Translations under genes and position numbers: made by a program | The notes under the pieces: model-generated | The model's input: only the letters and a program-made list of their open reading frames with translations | What the model was told of the DNA's origin: nothing | Databases searched by the model: none | Source: Pseudomonas sp. HS6 | Lineage (GTDB): Bacteria > Pseudomonadota > Gammaproteobacteria > Pseudomonadales > Pseudomonadaceae | NCBI RefSeq assembly: GCF_023375815.1 | Contig: NZ_CP067412.1 | Coordinates: forward strand, 3,100,001 to 3,164,000 | Direction: 5' to 3' | DNA length: 64,000 nucleotides | Part shown: one piece after another, positions 28,201 through 39,262 of the stretch | Layout: every line of letters begins with the position of its first letter | Numbering within the stretch: the first letter of the stretch is position 1

Positions 28201-30939
28201 ATGTTTGCGCCTTTGTTAAAGAAACTTTTTGGAAGCAAGAACGAGCGTGAAGTCAAACGCATGCTCAAGACGGTGCAGCTCGTCAATGCCTTCGAAGAGA
28301 AGATGGTCGCCCTCTCGGACGATCAACTGCGCGCCAAGACCGCAGAGTTCAAGGACCGCATCGCCAAAGGGGAAACCCTCGACAAGCTGTTGCCGGAAGC
28401 TTTTGCGGTCGCCCGCGAAGCCGGCAAACGCGTCATGGGCATGCGTCACTTCGACGTCCAGCTGATCGGCGGCATGACCCTGCATGAAGGCCGGATTGCC
28501 GAAATGCGTACCGGTGAAGGCAAGACCCTGGTGGGTACCCTGGGCGTTTACCTCAACGCGCTGTCCGGCAAGGGCGTGCACGTTGTGACCGTGAACGACT
28601 ACCTGGCCCGCCGTGACGCCAACTGGATGCGTCCGCTGTATGAATTCCTCGGCCTGACCGTCGGCATCGTGACGCCGTTCCAGCCGCCGGAAGAGAAACG
28701 TCTGGCCTACGCCGCCGACATTACCTACGGCACCAACAACGAATTCGGGTTCGACTACCTGCGCGACAACATGGCGTTCAGCATGGAAGAGAAATTCCAG
28801 CGCGAACTCAACTTTGCCGTGATCGACGAAGTCGACTCCATCCTCATCGACGAAGCGCGTACTCCGCTGATCATTTCCGGTCAGGCCGAGGACAGCTCCA
28901 AGCTGTACATCGAGATCAACAAACTGATCCCGAAACTCAAGCTGCACGTCGAAGAAGTCGAAGGCGTCGTTACCCAGGAAGGCCACTTCACCGTTGACGA
29001 GAAGACCCGTCAGGTCGAACTCAACGAAGCCGGTCACCAGTTCATCGAAGACCAGCTGACCAGCATCGGTCTGCTGGCCGAGGGCGAGAGCCTGTACTCC
29101 GCGCACAACCTGAGCCTGCTGACTCACGTTTACGCCGGCCTGCGTGCGCACAAACTGTTCAACCGCAACGTCGAATACATCGTGCAGGACGGTCAGGTCG
29201 TACTGGTCGACGAACACACCGGCCGTACCATGCCGGGTCGTCGTCTGTCCGAAGGCCTGCACCAGGCCATCGAAGCCAAGGAAAACCTGAACATCCAGGC
29301 CGAGAGCCAGACCCTGGCATCGACCACGTTCCAAAACTACTTCCGTCTGTACGACAAGCTGTCCGGCATGACCGGTACGGCCGACACCGAAGCGTTCGAA
29401 TTCCACCAGATCTATGGTCTGCCGGTCATCGTGATCCCGACCAACAAGCCGTTGGCCCGTAAGGACTACAACGACCTGGTGTTCCTGACCGCCGAAGAGA
29501 AATACGCGGCGATCGTCAATGACATCAAGGAAAGCATGGCTGCCGGCCGTCCGGTGCTGGTGGGTACTGCCACCATCGAAACCTCCGAGCACATGTCCGC
29601 ATTGCTCGTGAAGGAAGGCATCGAACACAAGGTTCTGAACGCCAAGTTCCACGAAAAAGAAGCCGAGATCATTGCACAGGCCGGTCGTCCGGGCGCCCTG
29701 ACCATCGCTACCAACATGGCCGGTCGTGGTACCGACATCCTGTTGGGCGGCAACTGGGAAGTTGAAGTTGCGTCGCTGGAAAACCCGACCCCTGAGCAGA
29801 TTGCCCAGATCAAGGCCGACTGGCAGAAGCGTCACCAGCAAGTGCTGGAGTCCGGCGGCTTGCAGGTGATCGCGTCCGAGCGTCACGAATCCCGTCGTAT
29901 CGACAACCAGCTGCGTGGCCGTGCCGGCCGTCAGGGTGACGCCGGTTCGAGCCGCTTCTACCTGTCGCTGGAAGACAGCCTGATGCGCATCTTCGCCTCT
30001 GACCGGGTGAAGAACTTCATGAAAGCCCTGGGCATGCAGTCCGGTGAAGCGATCGAGCACCGCATGGTGACCAACGCCATCGAGAAGGCGCAGCGCAAGG
30101 TTGAAGGCCGCAACTTCGACATTCGCAAGCAATTGCTCGAGTTCGACGACGTCAACAACGAACAGCGTAAAGTGATCTATCACATGCGTAACACGTTGCT
30201 GGCCGCGGACAACATCGGCGAAACCATCGCTGATTTCCGTCAGGACGTACTGAACGCCACCGTCAGCGCGCACATTCCGCCGCAATCGCTGCCTGAGCAG
30301 TGGGATGTGGCCGGCCTGGAAGCGTCGATCGCCAGCGACTTCGGTGTGAAGCTGCCGATTCAGCAGTGGCTCGACGAAGACGATCACCTGTACGAAGAAA
30401 CCCTGCGCGAGAAGCTCATGACCGAGCTGATGGCGGCGTACAACGAGAAAGAAGACCAGGCCGGTGCCGACGCACTGCGCTCCTTCGAGAAGCAGATCGT
30501 GTTGCGCGTTCTGGACGATCTGTGGAAAGACCACCTGTCGACCATGGATCACCTGCGTCACGGCATCCACCTGCGTGGTTATGCGCAGAAGAACCCGAAG
30601 CAGGAATACAAGCGCGAGTCCTTCACGCTGTTCTCCGAGCTGCTGGATTCGATCAAGCGCGACTCGATCCGTGTGCTGTCGCACGTTCAGGTTCGCCGCG
30701 AAGATCCGGCCGAAGAAGAGCAACGCCTGCGTCAGGAAGCCGAAGCACTGGCCGCCCGCATGCAGTTCGAACACGCCGAGGCTCCTGGCCTGGAAGCGCA
30801 ACCGGAACTGGTCGGTGAAGAGGTCGATGTGGCCCTGGCCACCGCCCCGGTTCGCAACGAGCAGAAGCTGGGCCGCAACGAACTGTGCTACTGCGGTTCG
30901 GGCAAGAAATTCAAGCATTGCCACGGGCAGATCCAGTAA
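28201..30939 (+). CDS. secA: preprotein translocase ATPase SecA
   Basis: 912 residues from [20 protein letters not shown]. Walker A MRTGEGKT near residue 106, [19 protein letters not shown] (helicase motif II), the preprotein cross-linking domain, helical wing/scaffold region and the C-terminal zinc motif [19 protein letters not shown], which binds SecB. It drives Sec-dependent export through SecYEG. Strong codon bias, as expected for a highly expressed core gene. Upstream in-frame codons from 28135 are rejected as start. Confidence 0.98.
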   Translation: MFAPLLKKLFGSKNEREVKRMLKTVQLVNAFEEKMVALSDDQLRAKTAEFKDRIAKGETLDKLLPEAFAVAREAGKRVMGMRHFDVQLIGGMTLHEGRIAEMRTGEGKTLVGTLGVYLNALSGKGVHVVTVNDYLARRDANWMRPLYEFLGLTVGIVTPFQPPEEKRLAYAADITYGTNNEFGFDYLRDNMAFSMEEKFQRELNFAVIDEVDSILIDEARTPLIISGQAEDSSKLYIEINKLIPKLKLHVEEVEGVVTQEGHFTVDEKTRQVELNEAGHQFIEDQLTSIGLLAEGESLYSAHNLSLLTHVYAGLRAHKLFNRNVEYIVQDGQVVLVDEHTGRTMPGRRLSEGLHQAIEAKENLNIQAESQTLASTTFQNYFRLYDKLSGMTGTADTEAFEFHQIYGLPVIVIPTNKPLARKDYNDLVFLTAEEKYAAIVNDIKESMAAGRPVLVGTATIETSEHMSALLVKEGIEHKVLNAKFHEKEAEIIAQAGRPGALTIATNMAGRGTDILLGGNWEVEVASLENPTPEQIAQIKADWQKRHQQVLESGGLQVIASERHESRRIDNQLRGRAGRQGDAGSSRFYLSLEDSLMRIFASDRVKNFMKALGMQSGEAIEHRMVTNAIEKAQRKVEGRNFDIRKQLLEFDDVNNEQRKVIYHMRNTLLAADNIGETIADFRQDVLNATVSAHIPPQSLPEQWDVAGLEASIASDFGVKLPIQQWLDEDDHLYEETLREKLMTELMAAYNEKEDQAGADALRSFEKQIVLRVLDDLWKDHLSTMDHLRHGIHLRGYAQKNPKQEYKRESFTLFSELLDSIKRDSIRVLSHVQVRREDPAEEEQRLRQEAEALAARMQFEHAEAPGLEAQPELVGEEVDVALATAPVRNEQKLGRNELCYCGSGKKFKHCHGQIQ

Positions 30940-30966
30940 AACCCGTTTCAATCGCTGAAATACCCG

Positions 30967-30999
30967 CGCCGCGACCGGCACCAGCCGTCGCGGCGTTTT
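30967..30999 (+). terminator. secA terminator
   Basis: CGCCGCGAC (30967-30975) pairs with GTCGCGGCG (30987-30995), with inner CGG/CCG pairing, then TTTT. Confidence 0.8.
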
Positions 31000-31010
31000 G
31001 CCATTTACAC

Positions 31011-31033
31011 CACCGCCACTACGCTTGGCGGTG
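31011..31033. repeat. 8-bp inverted repeat in the argJ leader
   Basis: CACCGCCA and TGGCGGTG are exact reverse complements around 7 bases, 28 bp before the argJ ATG. It could be an mRNA hairpin or an operator; nothing further supports either. Confidence 0.45.
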
Positions 31034-31061
31034 CTGACATCATTGAGTAAGGAGCGCATTC

Positions 31062-32279
31062 ATGGCTGTTGGTCTTGGTCCTTTGCCAACGTTGCACCCG
31101 GTTGCCGGTTTTGAACTCGGTATCGCTTCGGCCGGCATCAAGCGCCCTGGGCGCAAGGATGTCGTCGTGATGCGCTGTGCCGAAGGTTCCACCGTGGCGG
31201 GCGTGTTCACGTTGAACGCTTTCTGCGCCGCGCCGGTGATCCTGGCCAAGAAACGCGTGCAGAACGCTGTGCGCTACCTGCTGACCAACACCGGCAATGC
31301 CAACGCCGGCACCGGCGAACCGGGCCTGGCCGCCGCCGAGCGCACGACCGCGAAGCTGGCTGAACTGACCGGCGTCGATGCCAGCCAGATCCTGCCGTAC
31401 TCCACCGGCGTGATCGGCGAGCCGCTGCCGGTCGAGAAGATCGAAGGCGCCTTGCAGGCTGCGCTGGACGATCTGTCGGAAAACAACTGGGAAGCCGCCG
31501 CCACCGGCATCATGACCACCGACACCTTGCCAAAGGGCGCCAGCCGCCAGTTCCAGCATGACGGCGTGACCATCACCGTCACCGGCATCAGCAAGGGTGC
31601 GGGCATGATCCGTCCGAACATGGCGACCATGCTTGGCTACATCGCCACCGACGCCAAAGTCTCCCGCGACGTGCTGCACAACCTGATGCTGGACGGCGCC
31701 AACAAGTCGTTCAACCGCATCACCATCGACGGCGACACCTCGACCAACGACTGCTGCATGCTGATCGCCACCGGCAAGGCTGCGCTGCCGGAGATCACTC
31801 GCGCCGAAGGCGAGTTGTTCGCCAAGCTGAAACAGGCCGTGTTCGAAGTGTGCATGGACGTGGCTCAGGCCATCGTGCGTGACGGCGAAGGCGCGACCAA
31901 GTTCGTGACCGTTGAAGTCAACGGCGGCGGCAATCATCAGGAATGTCTGGACGTCGGCTACACCGTGGCTCACTCGCCGCTGATCAAGACGGCACTGTTC
32001 GCCTCCGACCCAAACTGGGGCCGTATCCTCGCCGCCGTCGGCCGTGCCGGCGTGCCGGATCTGGACGTGAGCAAGATCGACGTGTTCCTCGGCGACGTTT
32101 GCATCGCCAGCCGTGGCGCCCGCGCTGCGACCTACACCGAAGCCCAGGGCTCGGCAGTGATGCAGCAGGAAGAGATCACCATCCGTATCGAACTGGGTCG
32201 CGGCGATTGCAGCGAAACCATCTGGACCACCGACCTGTCCCACGAGTACGTGAAGATCAACGCCGAATACCGCACCTGA
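31062..32279 (+). CDS. argJ: bifunctional ornithine acetyltransferase / N-acetylglutamate synthase
   Basis: 405 residues. The autoprocessing site of ArgJ is visible as [15 protein letters not shown] near residue 188: cleavage before Thr creates alpha and beta chains and the Thr nucleophile. [11 protein letters not shown] and the C-terminal VKINAEYRT are also typical. It recycles the acetyl group from N-acetylornithine to glutamate in arginine biosynthesis. AAGGAG upstream sets ATG 31062. Follows secA but has its own leader. Confidence 0.97.
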   Translation: MAVGLGPLPTLHPVAGFELGIASAGIKRPGRKDVVVMRCAEGSTVAGVFTLNAFCAAPVILAKKRVQNAVRYLLTNTGNANAGTGEPGLAAAERTTAKLAELTGVDASQILPYSTGVIGEPLPVEKIEGALQAALDDLSENNWEAAATGIMTTDTLPKGASRQFQHDGVTITVTGISKGAGMIRPNMATMLGYIATDAKVSRDVLHNLMLDGANKSFNRITIDGDTSTNDCCMLIATGKAALPEITRAEGELFAKLKQAVFEVCMDVAQAIVRDGEGATKFVTVEVNGGGNHQECLDVGYTVAHSPLIKTALFASDPNWGRILAAVGRAGVPDLDVSKIDVFLGDVCIASRGARAATYTEAQGSAVMQQEEITIRIELGRGDCSETIWTTDLSHEYVKINAEYRT

Positions 32280-32293
32280 TCCCTGCCGGAGAG

Positions 32294-32315
32294 GGAGGTC
32301 TGCGGACCTCCTTTT
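32294..32315 (+). terminator. argJ terminator
   Basis: GGAGGTC and GACCTCC pair around TGCG, followed by TTTTC. Confidence 0.8.
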
Positions 32316-32341
32316 CTTCTGTCCCATGAAAGGACCCGAAC

Positions 32342-32974
32342 ATGAGCCTTCACCTGATCATCGGCGACAAACTGCTTTCCTCCTGGTCCCTGCGCGCGGC
32401 ACTGGCGCTTGAACTGACCGGCGCGCCCTACACCGAAGAACTGATCAAACTCGGCAAGCCCGACACCCGCGAGCGCCTGCTCAAGCATTCGCCCACCGGC
32501 AAGGTGCCGCTGCTGACCACCGCACGAGGCACCATCGCCGACTCTCTGGCGATTGCCGAATACCTGGCCGAACAGTTTCCATCCGAACAACTCTGGCCAA
32601 CCGATATCGCTGCTCGCGCCCAAGCGCGTTCTGCGTGTGCACAGATGCACAGTGGCTTCTTCGCCATGCGCAATCACATGCCGTTCAACCTGAGCCACGA
32701 CGCACCGCTCAATCCGGTGCCGCTGGAAGTGAAGGTCGATGTCGAGCGTATGCTCGCGCTGTGGGCCGAATGCCGTGCCGTGGCGACCGAACAGGGGCCG
32801 TTCCTGTTTGGTCGCGTGTCGCTGGCCGATGCGTTCTTCGCGCCGATTGCCGTGCGCCTGCGTACCTATCAGGTGCAGTTGCCTGCCGTTGATCAGGCTT
32901 ATGTTGAAACCGTCTACCAATGGCCAGCCTTCAAGGCCTGGCAAAAGGCCGGACTGGAGGAGTTGCAGTCGTGA
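32342..32974 (+). CDS. glutathione S-transferase family protein
   Basis: 210 residues. Thioredoxin-like N-terminal domain with the probable catalytic serine in KLLSSWSLRAALALEL, the cis-proline in KVPLL and the glutathione gamma-glutamyl contact in IADSLAIAEYLAE. A helical C-terminal domain follows (GRVSLADAFFAPIAVRL). It conjugates or reduces electrophiles with glutathione; substrate unknown. Its TGA overlaps the GTG start of mutT, so the two are co-translated. Confidence 0.9.
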   Translation: MSLHLIIGDKLLSSWSLRAALALELTGAPYTEELIKLGKPDTRERLLKHSPTGKVPLLTTARGTIADSLAIAEYLAEQFPSEQLWPTDIAARAQARSACAQMHSGFFAMRNHMPFNLSHDAPLNPVPLEVKVDVERMLALWAECRAVATEQGPFLFGRVSLADAFFAPIAVRLRTYQVQLPAVDQAYVETVYQWPAFKAWQKAGLEELQS

Positions 32975-33915
32975 AACGCGTACACGTCGCTGCTGCCGTC
33001 ATTCGAGACGACAGCGGCAAAATCCTGATTGCCCGCCGCGCTGACACCCAGCATCAGGGCGGTCTGTGGGAATTTCCCGGTGGCAAGGTCGAGACCGATG
33101 AATCGGTGGAAACCGCGCTGGCCCGTGAGCTGCACGAAGAGTTGGGTATTGTCGTCGGCGCCGCCCGCCCGCTGATCAAGGTTCGCCATGATTACCCGGA
33201 CAAGCAGGTGTTGCTGGATGTCTGGGAAGTCTCAAGCTTCACCGGCGAACCCCATGGCGCCGAAGGTCAGCCATTGGCCTGGGTGTCGGCCAAGGAGCTG
33301 ACGAATTACGAATTCCCGGCAGCCAACCAGCCGATCGTGGCGGCGGCGCGTCTGCCCGCTGAATACCTGATCACCCCGGAAGATCTGGAAACCCCGGCCT
33401 TGCTGCGCGGTATCCAGAAGGCGATTGCCAGTGGCATCAAACTGATCCAGCTACGTGCGCCCAATGGTTATGATCCGAAGTACCGCGATCTGGCGGTGGA
33501 CGCGGTAGGCCTGTGCGCCGGCAAGGCGCAGTTGATGATCAAGGGCCCGTTCGAGTGGCTGGGGGATTTCCCGTCCGCTGGTTGGCACATCACCACGGCG
33601 CAACTGCGCAAGTACGCGGCAGCGGGGCGCCCGCTACCGGCGGAGCGCTGGTTGGCGGCGTCCTGCCACAATGCTGAGGAATTGGCGCTTGCCGAACAGA
33701 TGGGCGTGGATTTCGTCACCCTGTCGCCGGTGCAGCCGACTCGGACTCATCCGGATGCCCAGCCGCTGGGCTGGGAACAGGCTTCGACACTGATCGAAGG
33801 CTTCAGCAAACCGGTATTCCTGCTGGGCGGCGTCGGCCCGGCGGAACGCGAGAAAGCGTGGAATGCCGGGGCTCAGGGTGTGGCGGGGATTCGGGCGTTC
33901 TGGCCTGAGGCCTGA
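32971..33915 (+). CDS. mutT: MutT-type Nudix hydrolase fused to a thiamine-phosphate-synthase-like domain
   Basis: 314 residues. GTG 32971 (VKRVHVAAAVIRDDSG) overlaps the previous stop and follows GGAGGA. The N-terminal ~135 residues are a MutT Nudix domain: GGLWEFPGGKVE and ARELHEELGI make up the Nudix box, which removes 8-oxo-dGTP from the nucleotide pool. The remainder (about 150-314) is a ThiE/TenI-like TIM barrel (KLIQLRAPN, HNAEELALAEQMGVDFVTLS, FLLGGVGPAER) that lacks a complete ThiE active site by eye. This fusion is standard in Pseudomonas downstream of argJ; the role of the second domain is unclear. Confidence 0.92.
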   Translation: MKRVHVAAAVIRDDSGKILIARRADTQHQGGLWEFPGGKVETDESVETALARELHEELGIVVGAARPLIKVRHDYPDKQVLLDVWEVSSFTGEPHGAEGQPLAWVSAKELTNYEFPAANQPIVAAARLPAEYLITPEDLETPALLRGIQKAIASGIKLIQLRAPNGYDPKYRDLAVDAVGLCAGKAQLMIKGPFEWLGDFPSAGWHITTAQLRKYAAAGRPLPAERWLAASCHNAEELALAEQMGVDFVTLSPVQPTRTHPDAQPLGWEQASTLIEGFSKPVFLLGGVGPAEREKAWNAGAQGVAGIRAFWPEA

Positions 33916-33923
33916 ACGGGCAT

Positions 33924-33962
33924 CTGAACACTCCCGCGCCTGGCGTGGGAGTGTTCAGTTTT
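33924..33962. terminator. bidirectional terminator mutT / adenosyltransferase gene
   Basis: CTGAACACTCCC (33924-33935) and GGGAGTGTTCAG (33947-33958) pair exactly, then TTTT on the plus strand. The right arm covers the stop codon of the opposite gene. Confidence 0.85.
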
Positions 33963-34536
33963 CGGGTTTCGCCGCGGGTTGCCACAGAACCTCGGCAATG
34001 CCCTGGCGCCGCGCAATCAGCCTCGCCGCCACAAACAACAGATCCGACAATCGATTGATGTAAGCCAGGCCAACCCCGGCCAACGGTTCGATCGCATTCA
34101 AATGCTGGCAACGCCGCTCGGCACTGCGCGCCAGGCTGCGGCACACATGCGCCTGGGCAATCAGCATCGAACCGCCGGGCAGAATGAAGCTCTCCAGCGG
34201 CCCCAATTCCTCGTTCCAGACATCGATGGCCGCTTCCAGCCGTTCGATTTCTGCCGTGTTCAGCGCCTGATATTCCGGCATCGCCAACTCGCCACCGAGG
34301 TCGAACAGTCGGTGCTGGCAGGGCGCCAACACGTCGATCAATTCGTTGAGCCCGGGGCAGGCCTCGCGCTCGGCAATCAATCCGGCCAGCAGCACGCCGA
34401 CCTGACTGTTCAATGTGTCGACCTCGCCAATGGCTTCGATGCGTGGGTGATCCTTGGGGACGCGGCGACCATCGCCGAGGCCGGTTTCGCCTTTGTCGCC
34501 GGTGCGGGTGTAGATCTTCGACAAGCGAAAGCCCAT
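33955..34536 (-). CDS. PduO-type ATP:cob(I)alamin adenosyltransferase
   Basis: 193 residues. The PduO signature TRTGDKGETGLGDGRRVPKD at residues 10-29 binds ATP; VDTLNSQVG and RSLARSAERR follow. It adenosylates cobalamin to coenzyme B12. The start is 3 bp after the stop of the histidine kinase gene, so it belongs to the panE-kinase operon on this strand, with no obvious functional link to either. Confidence 0.93.
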   Translation of the reverse strand: MGFRLSKIYTRTGDKGETGLGDGRRVPKDHPRIEAIGEVDTLNSQVGVLLAGLIAEREACPGLNELIDVLAPCQHRLFDLGGELAMPEYQALNTAEIERLEAAIDVWNEELGPLESFILPGGSMLIAQAHVCRSLARSAERRCQHLNAIEPLAGVGLAYINRLSDLLFVAARLIARRQGIAEVLWQPAAKPEN

Positions 34537-34539
34537 GGT

Positions 34540-36576
34540 TTACCTCGGTAGTTGATTGGTTTCTGCGGCGATGGGTGCAGGTTGCGTGAGCGGCAGGCGC
34601 AGGGTGAAGCAGGTGCCTTGCCCTGGTGCCGACTGCACTTCCATTTGCCCTTTGTGATTGTTGGTGATGATGAAATACGACACCGACAGCCCGAGCCCCG
34701 TGCCCTGGCCGATTTCCTTGGTGGTGAAGAACGGCTCAAAGGTACGTTTGCGCACGTTCTCGCTCATGCCGATGCCATTGTCTTCGACCTGAATTTCGGC
34801 CCACGGCGGATTGAGTCTGGTGCGCAGGATGATCCGTCCCGGCTCGCTGTCGTCTTCGCGCAGATGGATTGCTTGCGCGGCGTTTTTCAGCAGATTGAGC
34901 AGCACTTGTTCCAGCTCGTTGGCGGTGCCGGGAACCGGGCCCAGCGCCGGGTCGAACTGGCGGATGATCGCCTGACCCTTAAAGTCGAAGCCGATCGCCA
35001 GGTCGAAATCGTTGCCAGCGATATCCACCGCTTGATCGATCAGCGCCGGTAGGTCGCAAGGGGCCATCTGCCGCGTGCTGCGGCGGCTGAAACTGAGCAT
35101 GTGGGTAACGATTTTTGCCGCCCGGGCACCGGCCTGCTGAATGCCGTCGAGCAATTGCGGGACTTCCCGGCCTTGCAGGTAGCGGTTCACGGTATCCAGC
35201 TCGATACCCAGTTGTTCGGCCTGTTCGAGGTTCTTCGGCAGGTCGGGCGACAGACGTCTGCGAATGTTCTGTACGTTGTGCAGGATCGCCCCCAGCGGGT
35301 TGTTGATCTCGTGGGCCATACCGGCAGCGAGGCCGCCGACCGAGAGCATTTTTTCCGACTGCACCATCATGTCCTCCAGAGAGAGGCGCTGGGTGATGTC
35401 GTCGATCCGGATCACTACGCCACGCCCGGCACCACCCATCAGTGGATAGAAAGTCAGGGCGTAATGCTTGGGCTCGTCGTCCTTGAACCAGGTCACCCGC
35501 TCTATTTTCGCCACAGTATGCTGCTCGACGGTTTGCTTGAGCTGCGGCAGGAACGGCTTGAGCGGTTCGAACGCGAGGAAGATCGGCTGGTTCAGCGCTT
35601 CGTCCAGCCGTGTGCCGGAGAGGGCGCTGGCCTCCTGGTTCCATTGCGTGACATAGAGCTGCTCGTCGAGGGCGATCAGTGCCGAAGGCATGGAGTCGAT
35701 GATGCTGTTGAGGTAGTTCTGAAAGCCTGTGAGCTTCTTCTCGATCTTGCTGCGCACCTGGACTTCCAGCTCCAGTTTGCGGTTGGTGTGGCGGGTTTCT
35801 TCGGCCAGTCCCTGCGCCTGATCGTAGGCAGCTTGCGAGTCGTCGCGGGCACGCTTGAGCTGCTGCTCCCGGGCCTCGATGCGCGAAAGCATGGTATTGA
35901 AGGCCTCGGCCAGACTGCCAATTTCGTCATGGTTGCCGCGTGAGGCCCGCAGGGCGTAGTTCTCCTCTCGGGTCACCTGGCGGGAGAGTTCTTCGAGTTG
36001 GTGGATTGGCCGGGTGATCAGGCGTTTGATCTGGCGGGCAATCACCAGCCACAACAGCACGCTGAAGATCAGGATCCCGAGGCTAGCCGTCAGGGTGCCG
36101 GTATAAAACGCCATCGGCAGTTCGCTGCTGGCCACCAGCAACAGATGACCCGGCGCAGTGCCGGGGCGGGGCAGGGTAATCAGCTGGTTGCTGCGAAACT
36201 CGGTGAGTTGCCAGGCTTCGATGTGCCGGTAGCGCTCCGGCAGGTTGAGCTTGTCGCCACGTTGTACCTGCGCGATGCGATCGCCCTTGCCGTCATACAG
36301 GGCGGCAGCGCGCAGCGGTGAATAGCTGTCGAGTTCCTTGAGCAGGCGTTCGGCGCTTTGCGGTGACTGCAGCGCTTCGGCGACCAGGCTCGGGTTCGAT
36401 ACCAGTCGGCCAATGGTCTGCAGCGCCTGAGGCGCCATGCTTTCCTGGGAGATGTAATAGGCCGCGCTGATGAAGGTCAGGTTCGCGACCAGTAACACGG
36501 TGGTCAACAGCACCAGCAGGGCGGCCAGCAGTTTCTGGCCGACCGGCAGGTTTTCGAGGCGCTGGCGCAATGGCAT
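34540..36576 (-). CDS. membrane sensor histidine kinase (HAMP-PAS-HisKA-HATPase)
   Basis: 678 residues. TM1 at about 16-36, periplasmic sensor of ~120 residues, TM2 near 160-180, HAMP (180-235), coiled coil, PAS (about 290-400), and kinase core with H box GMAHEINNPLGAILHN (phosphoacceptor near H422), N box LLNLLKNAAQAI, G boxes DNGIGM and GTGLGLSVSY. The H box belongs to the NtrB/DctB-like group that partners sigma-54 activators. No response regulator is adjacent, so it is an orphan here. Lies between panE and the adenosyltransferase gene, 45 bp after panE. Confidence 0.92.
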   Translation of the reverse strand: MPLRQRLENLPVGQKLLAALLVLLTTVLLVANLTFISAAYYISQESMAPQALQTIGRLVSNPSLVAEALQSPQSAERLLKELDSYSPLRAAALYDGKGDRIAQVQRGDKLNLPERYRHIEAWQLTEFRSNQLITLPRPGTAPGHLLLVASSELPMAFYTGTLTASLGILIFSVLLWLVIARQIKRLITRPIHQLEELSRQVTREENYALRASRGNHDEIGSLAEAFNTMLSRIEAREQQLKRARDDSQAAYDQAQGLAEETRHTNRKLELEVQVRSKIEKKLTGFQNYLNSIIDSMPSALIALDEQLYVTQWNQEASALSGTRLDEALNQPIFLAFEPLKPFLPQLKQTVEQHTVAKIERVTWFKDDEPKHYALTFYPLMGGAGRGVVIRIDDITQRLSLEDMMVQSEKMLSVGGLAAGMAHEINNPLGAILHNVQNIRRRLSPDLPKNLEQAEQLGIELDTVNRYLQGREVPQLLDGIQQAGARAAKIVTHMLSFSRRSTRQMAPCDLPALIDQAVDIAGNDFDLAIGFDFKGQAIIRQFDPALGPVPGTANELEQVLLNLLKNAAQAIHLREDDSEPGRIILRTRLNPPWAEIQVEDNGIGMSENVRKRTFEPFFTTKEIGQGTGLGLSVSYFIITNNHKGQMEVQSAPGQGTCFTLRLPLTQPAPIAAETNQLPR

Positions 36577-36621
36577 CAGGTTTATCGCAGCAAAGGAACA
36601 AGTGGGCAGCGTAGCCGCTGC

Positions 36622-38165
<1,544 letters not shown>

Positions 38166-38215
38166 GCCATCCGAGTCGGGAACCTCTCGGCGTTTTCAGC
38201 GTCCGAGGCCCAAGC

Positions 38216-38270
38216 AGCGGCAGAAACGATTGAGCCCCAACAGGGCCGGTCGTTCTGCCGCTGATTTTTT
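38216..38270 (+). terminator. yajQ terminator
   Basis: AGCGGCAGAAACG (38216-38228) pairs with CGTTCTGCCGCT (38251-38262), one bulged base, then TTTTTT at 38265-38270. Confidence 0.8.
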
Positions 38271-38303
38271 CAGCCCGGGAAGCCGGCAATCAGGAGATAA
38301 AAG

Positions 38304-39143
38304 ATGGATTTGAATGCTGAGGTAGACAACCTGGTCAAGGCGTCCCAGGCGTGGATTCCGATGATCATGGAATACGGCAGTCGTGTGCTGCTGGCAGTGA
38401 TTACCCTGGCGATCGGCTGGTGGCTGATCAACAAGGTCACACAAAAACTCGGCGGCCTGCTGGCTCTGCGCAATGCCGACCTGGCTCTGCAAGGTTTCAT
38501 CAGCAGCCTGGCCAACATCATTCTCAAGGTGCTGTTGATCGTCAGCGTGGCATCGATGATCGGCGTCGAGACCACTTCGTTCGTCGCGGCGATCGGTGCG
38601 GCCGGCCTGGCCATCGGTCTGGCGTTGCAGGGCAGCCTGGCGAACTTCGCCGGTGGCGTGCTGATTCTGCTGTTCCGTCCGTTTCGTATCGGTGACTGGA
38701 TCGAAGCGCAAGGCGTGGCGGGTACTGTCGACAGCATCCAGATTTTCCACACCGTACTGCGTACCGGTGACAACAAGACCATCATCGTGCCGAACGGCAA
38801 TCTGTCGAATGGCATCATTACCAACACCAATCGTCAGCCAACCCGCAAGGTTGTGTTCGATGTAGGTGTCGATTACGAAGCCGATCTGCAAAAGGCCCGT
38901 CAGGTGCTGCTGGATCTGGCCAAGGATGATCGCGTTCTGCAGGATCCGGCGCCGCAGGCTGTCATTTCTACCTTGGGCGATAGTTCGATCACTGTTTCCC
39001 TGCGGGTCTGGGTTAAAACTGCAGACTATTGGGATGTGATGTTCATGTTTAACGAACAGTCCCGTGATCGTTTAAAGACTGCCGGCATCGATATTCCGTT
39101 TCCACAGCGCGTGATTCGTGTGGTTCAGGAATCGGCAGTGTAA
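38304..39143 (+). CDS. mscS: small-conductance mechanosensitive channel (MscS family)
   Basis: 279 residues, close to E. coli MscS (286). Three membrane helices; the pore helix TM3 is the Gly/Ala-rich stretch FVAAIGAAGLAIGLALQGSL near residues 90-110, followed by FRPFRIGDWIEAQGVAGTV and IIVPNG of the beta domain, then the cytoplasmic cage. It releases solutes on hypo-osmotic shock. AGGAGA precedes the ATG. Confidence 0.95.
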   Translation: MDLNAEVDNLVKASQAWIPMIMEYGSRVLLAVITLAIGWWLINKVTQKLGGLLALRNADLALQGFISSLANIILKVLLIVSVASMIGVETTSFVAAIGAAGLAIGLALQGSLANFAGGVLILLFRPFRIGDWIEAQGVAGTVDSIQIFHTVLRTGDNKTIIVPNGNLSNGIITNTNRQPTRKVVFDVGVDYEADLQKARQVLLDLAKDDRVLQDPAPQAVISTLGDSSITVSLRVWVKTADYWDVMFMFNEQSRDRLKTAGIDIPFPQRVIRVVQESAV

Positions 39144-39160
39144 TGATAGGTTGCTAATTA

Positions 39161-39190
39161 AATGCCTGACTTGTTGGTCAGGCATTTATT
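39161..39190 (+). terminator. mscS terminator
   Basis: AATGCCTGAC and GTCAGGCATT pair around TTGTTG, followed by TATT. Confidence 0.8.
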
Positions 39191-39206
39191 ACAAGTGACA
39201 GGCAAT

Positions 39207-39238
39207 AAAAAGGCCCATCCGAAGATGGGCCTTTTTTA
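39207..39238. terminator. oprD terminator (bidirectional)
   Basis: AAAAAGGCCCATC and GATGGGCCTTTTT pair around CGAA, giving T-runs on both strands; positioned 25 bp after the oprD stop on the minus strand. Confidence 0.9.
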
Positions 39239-39262
39239 TGCTACCAAACTAACCACTGACGA

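Noticed and set aside
28216-31059. 947-codon minus-strand ORF opposite secA
   Set aside because: Shadow frame created by GC-rich codon bias of secA; composition not protein-like.
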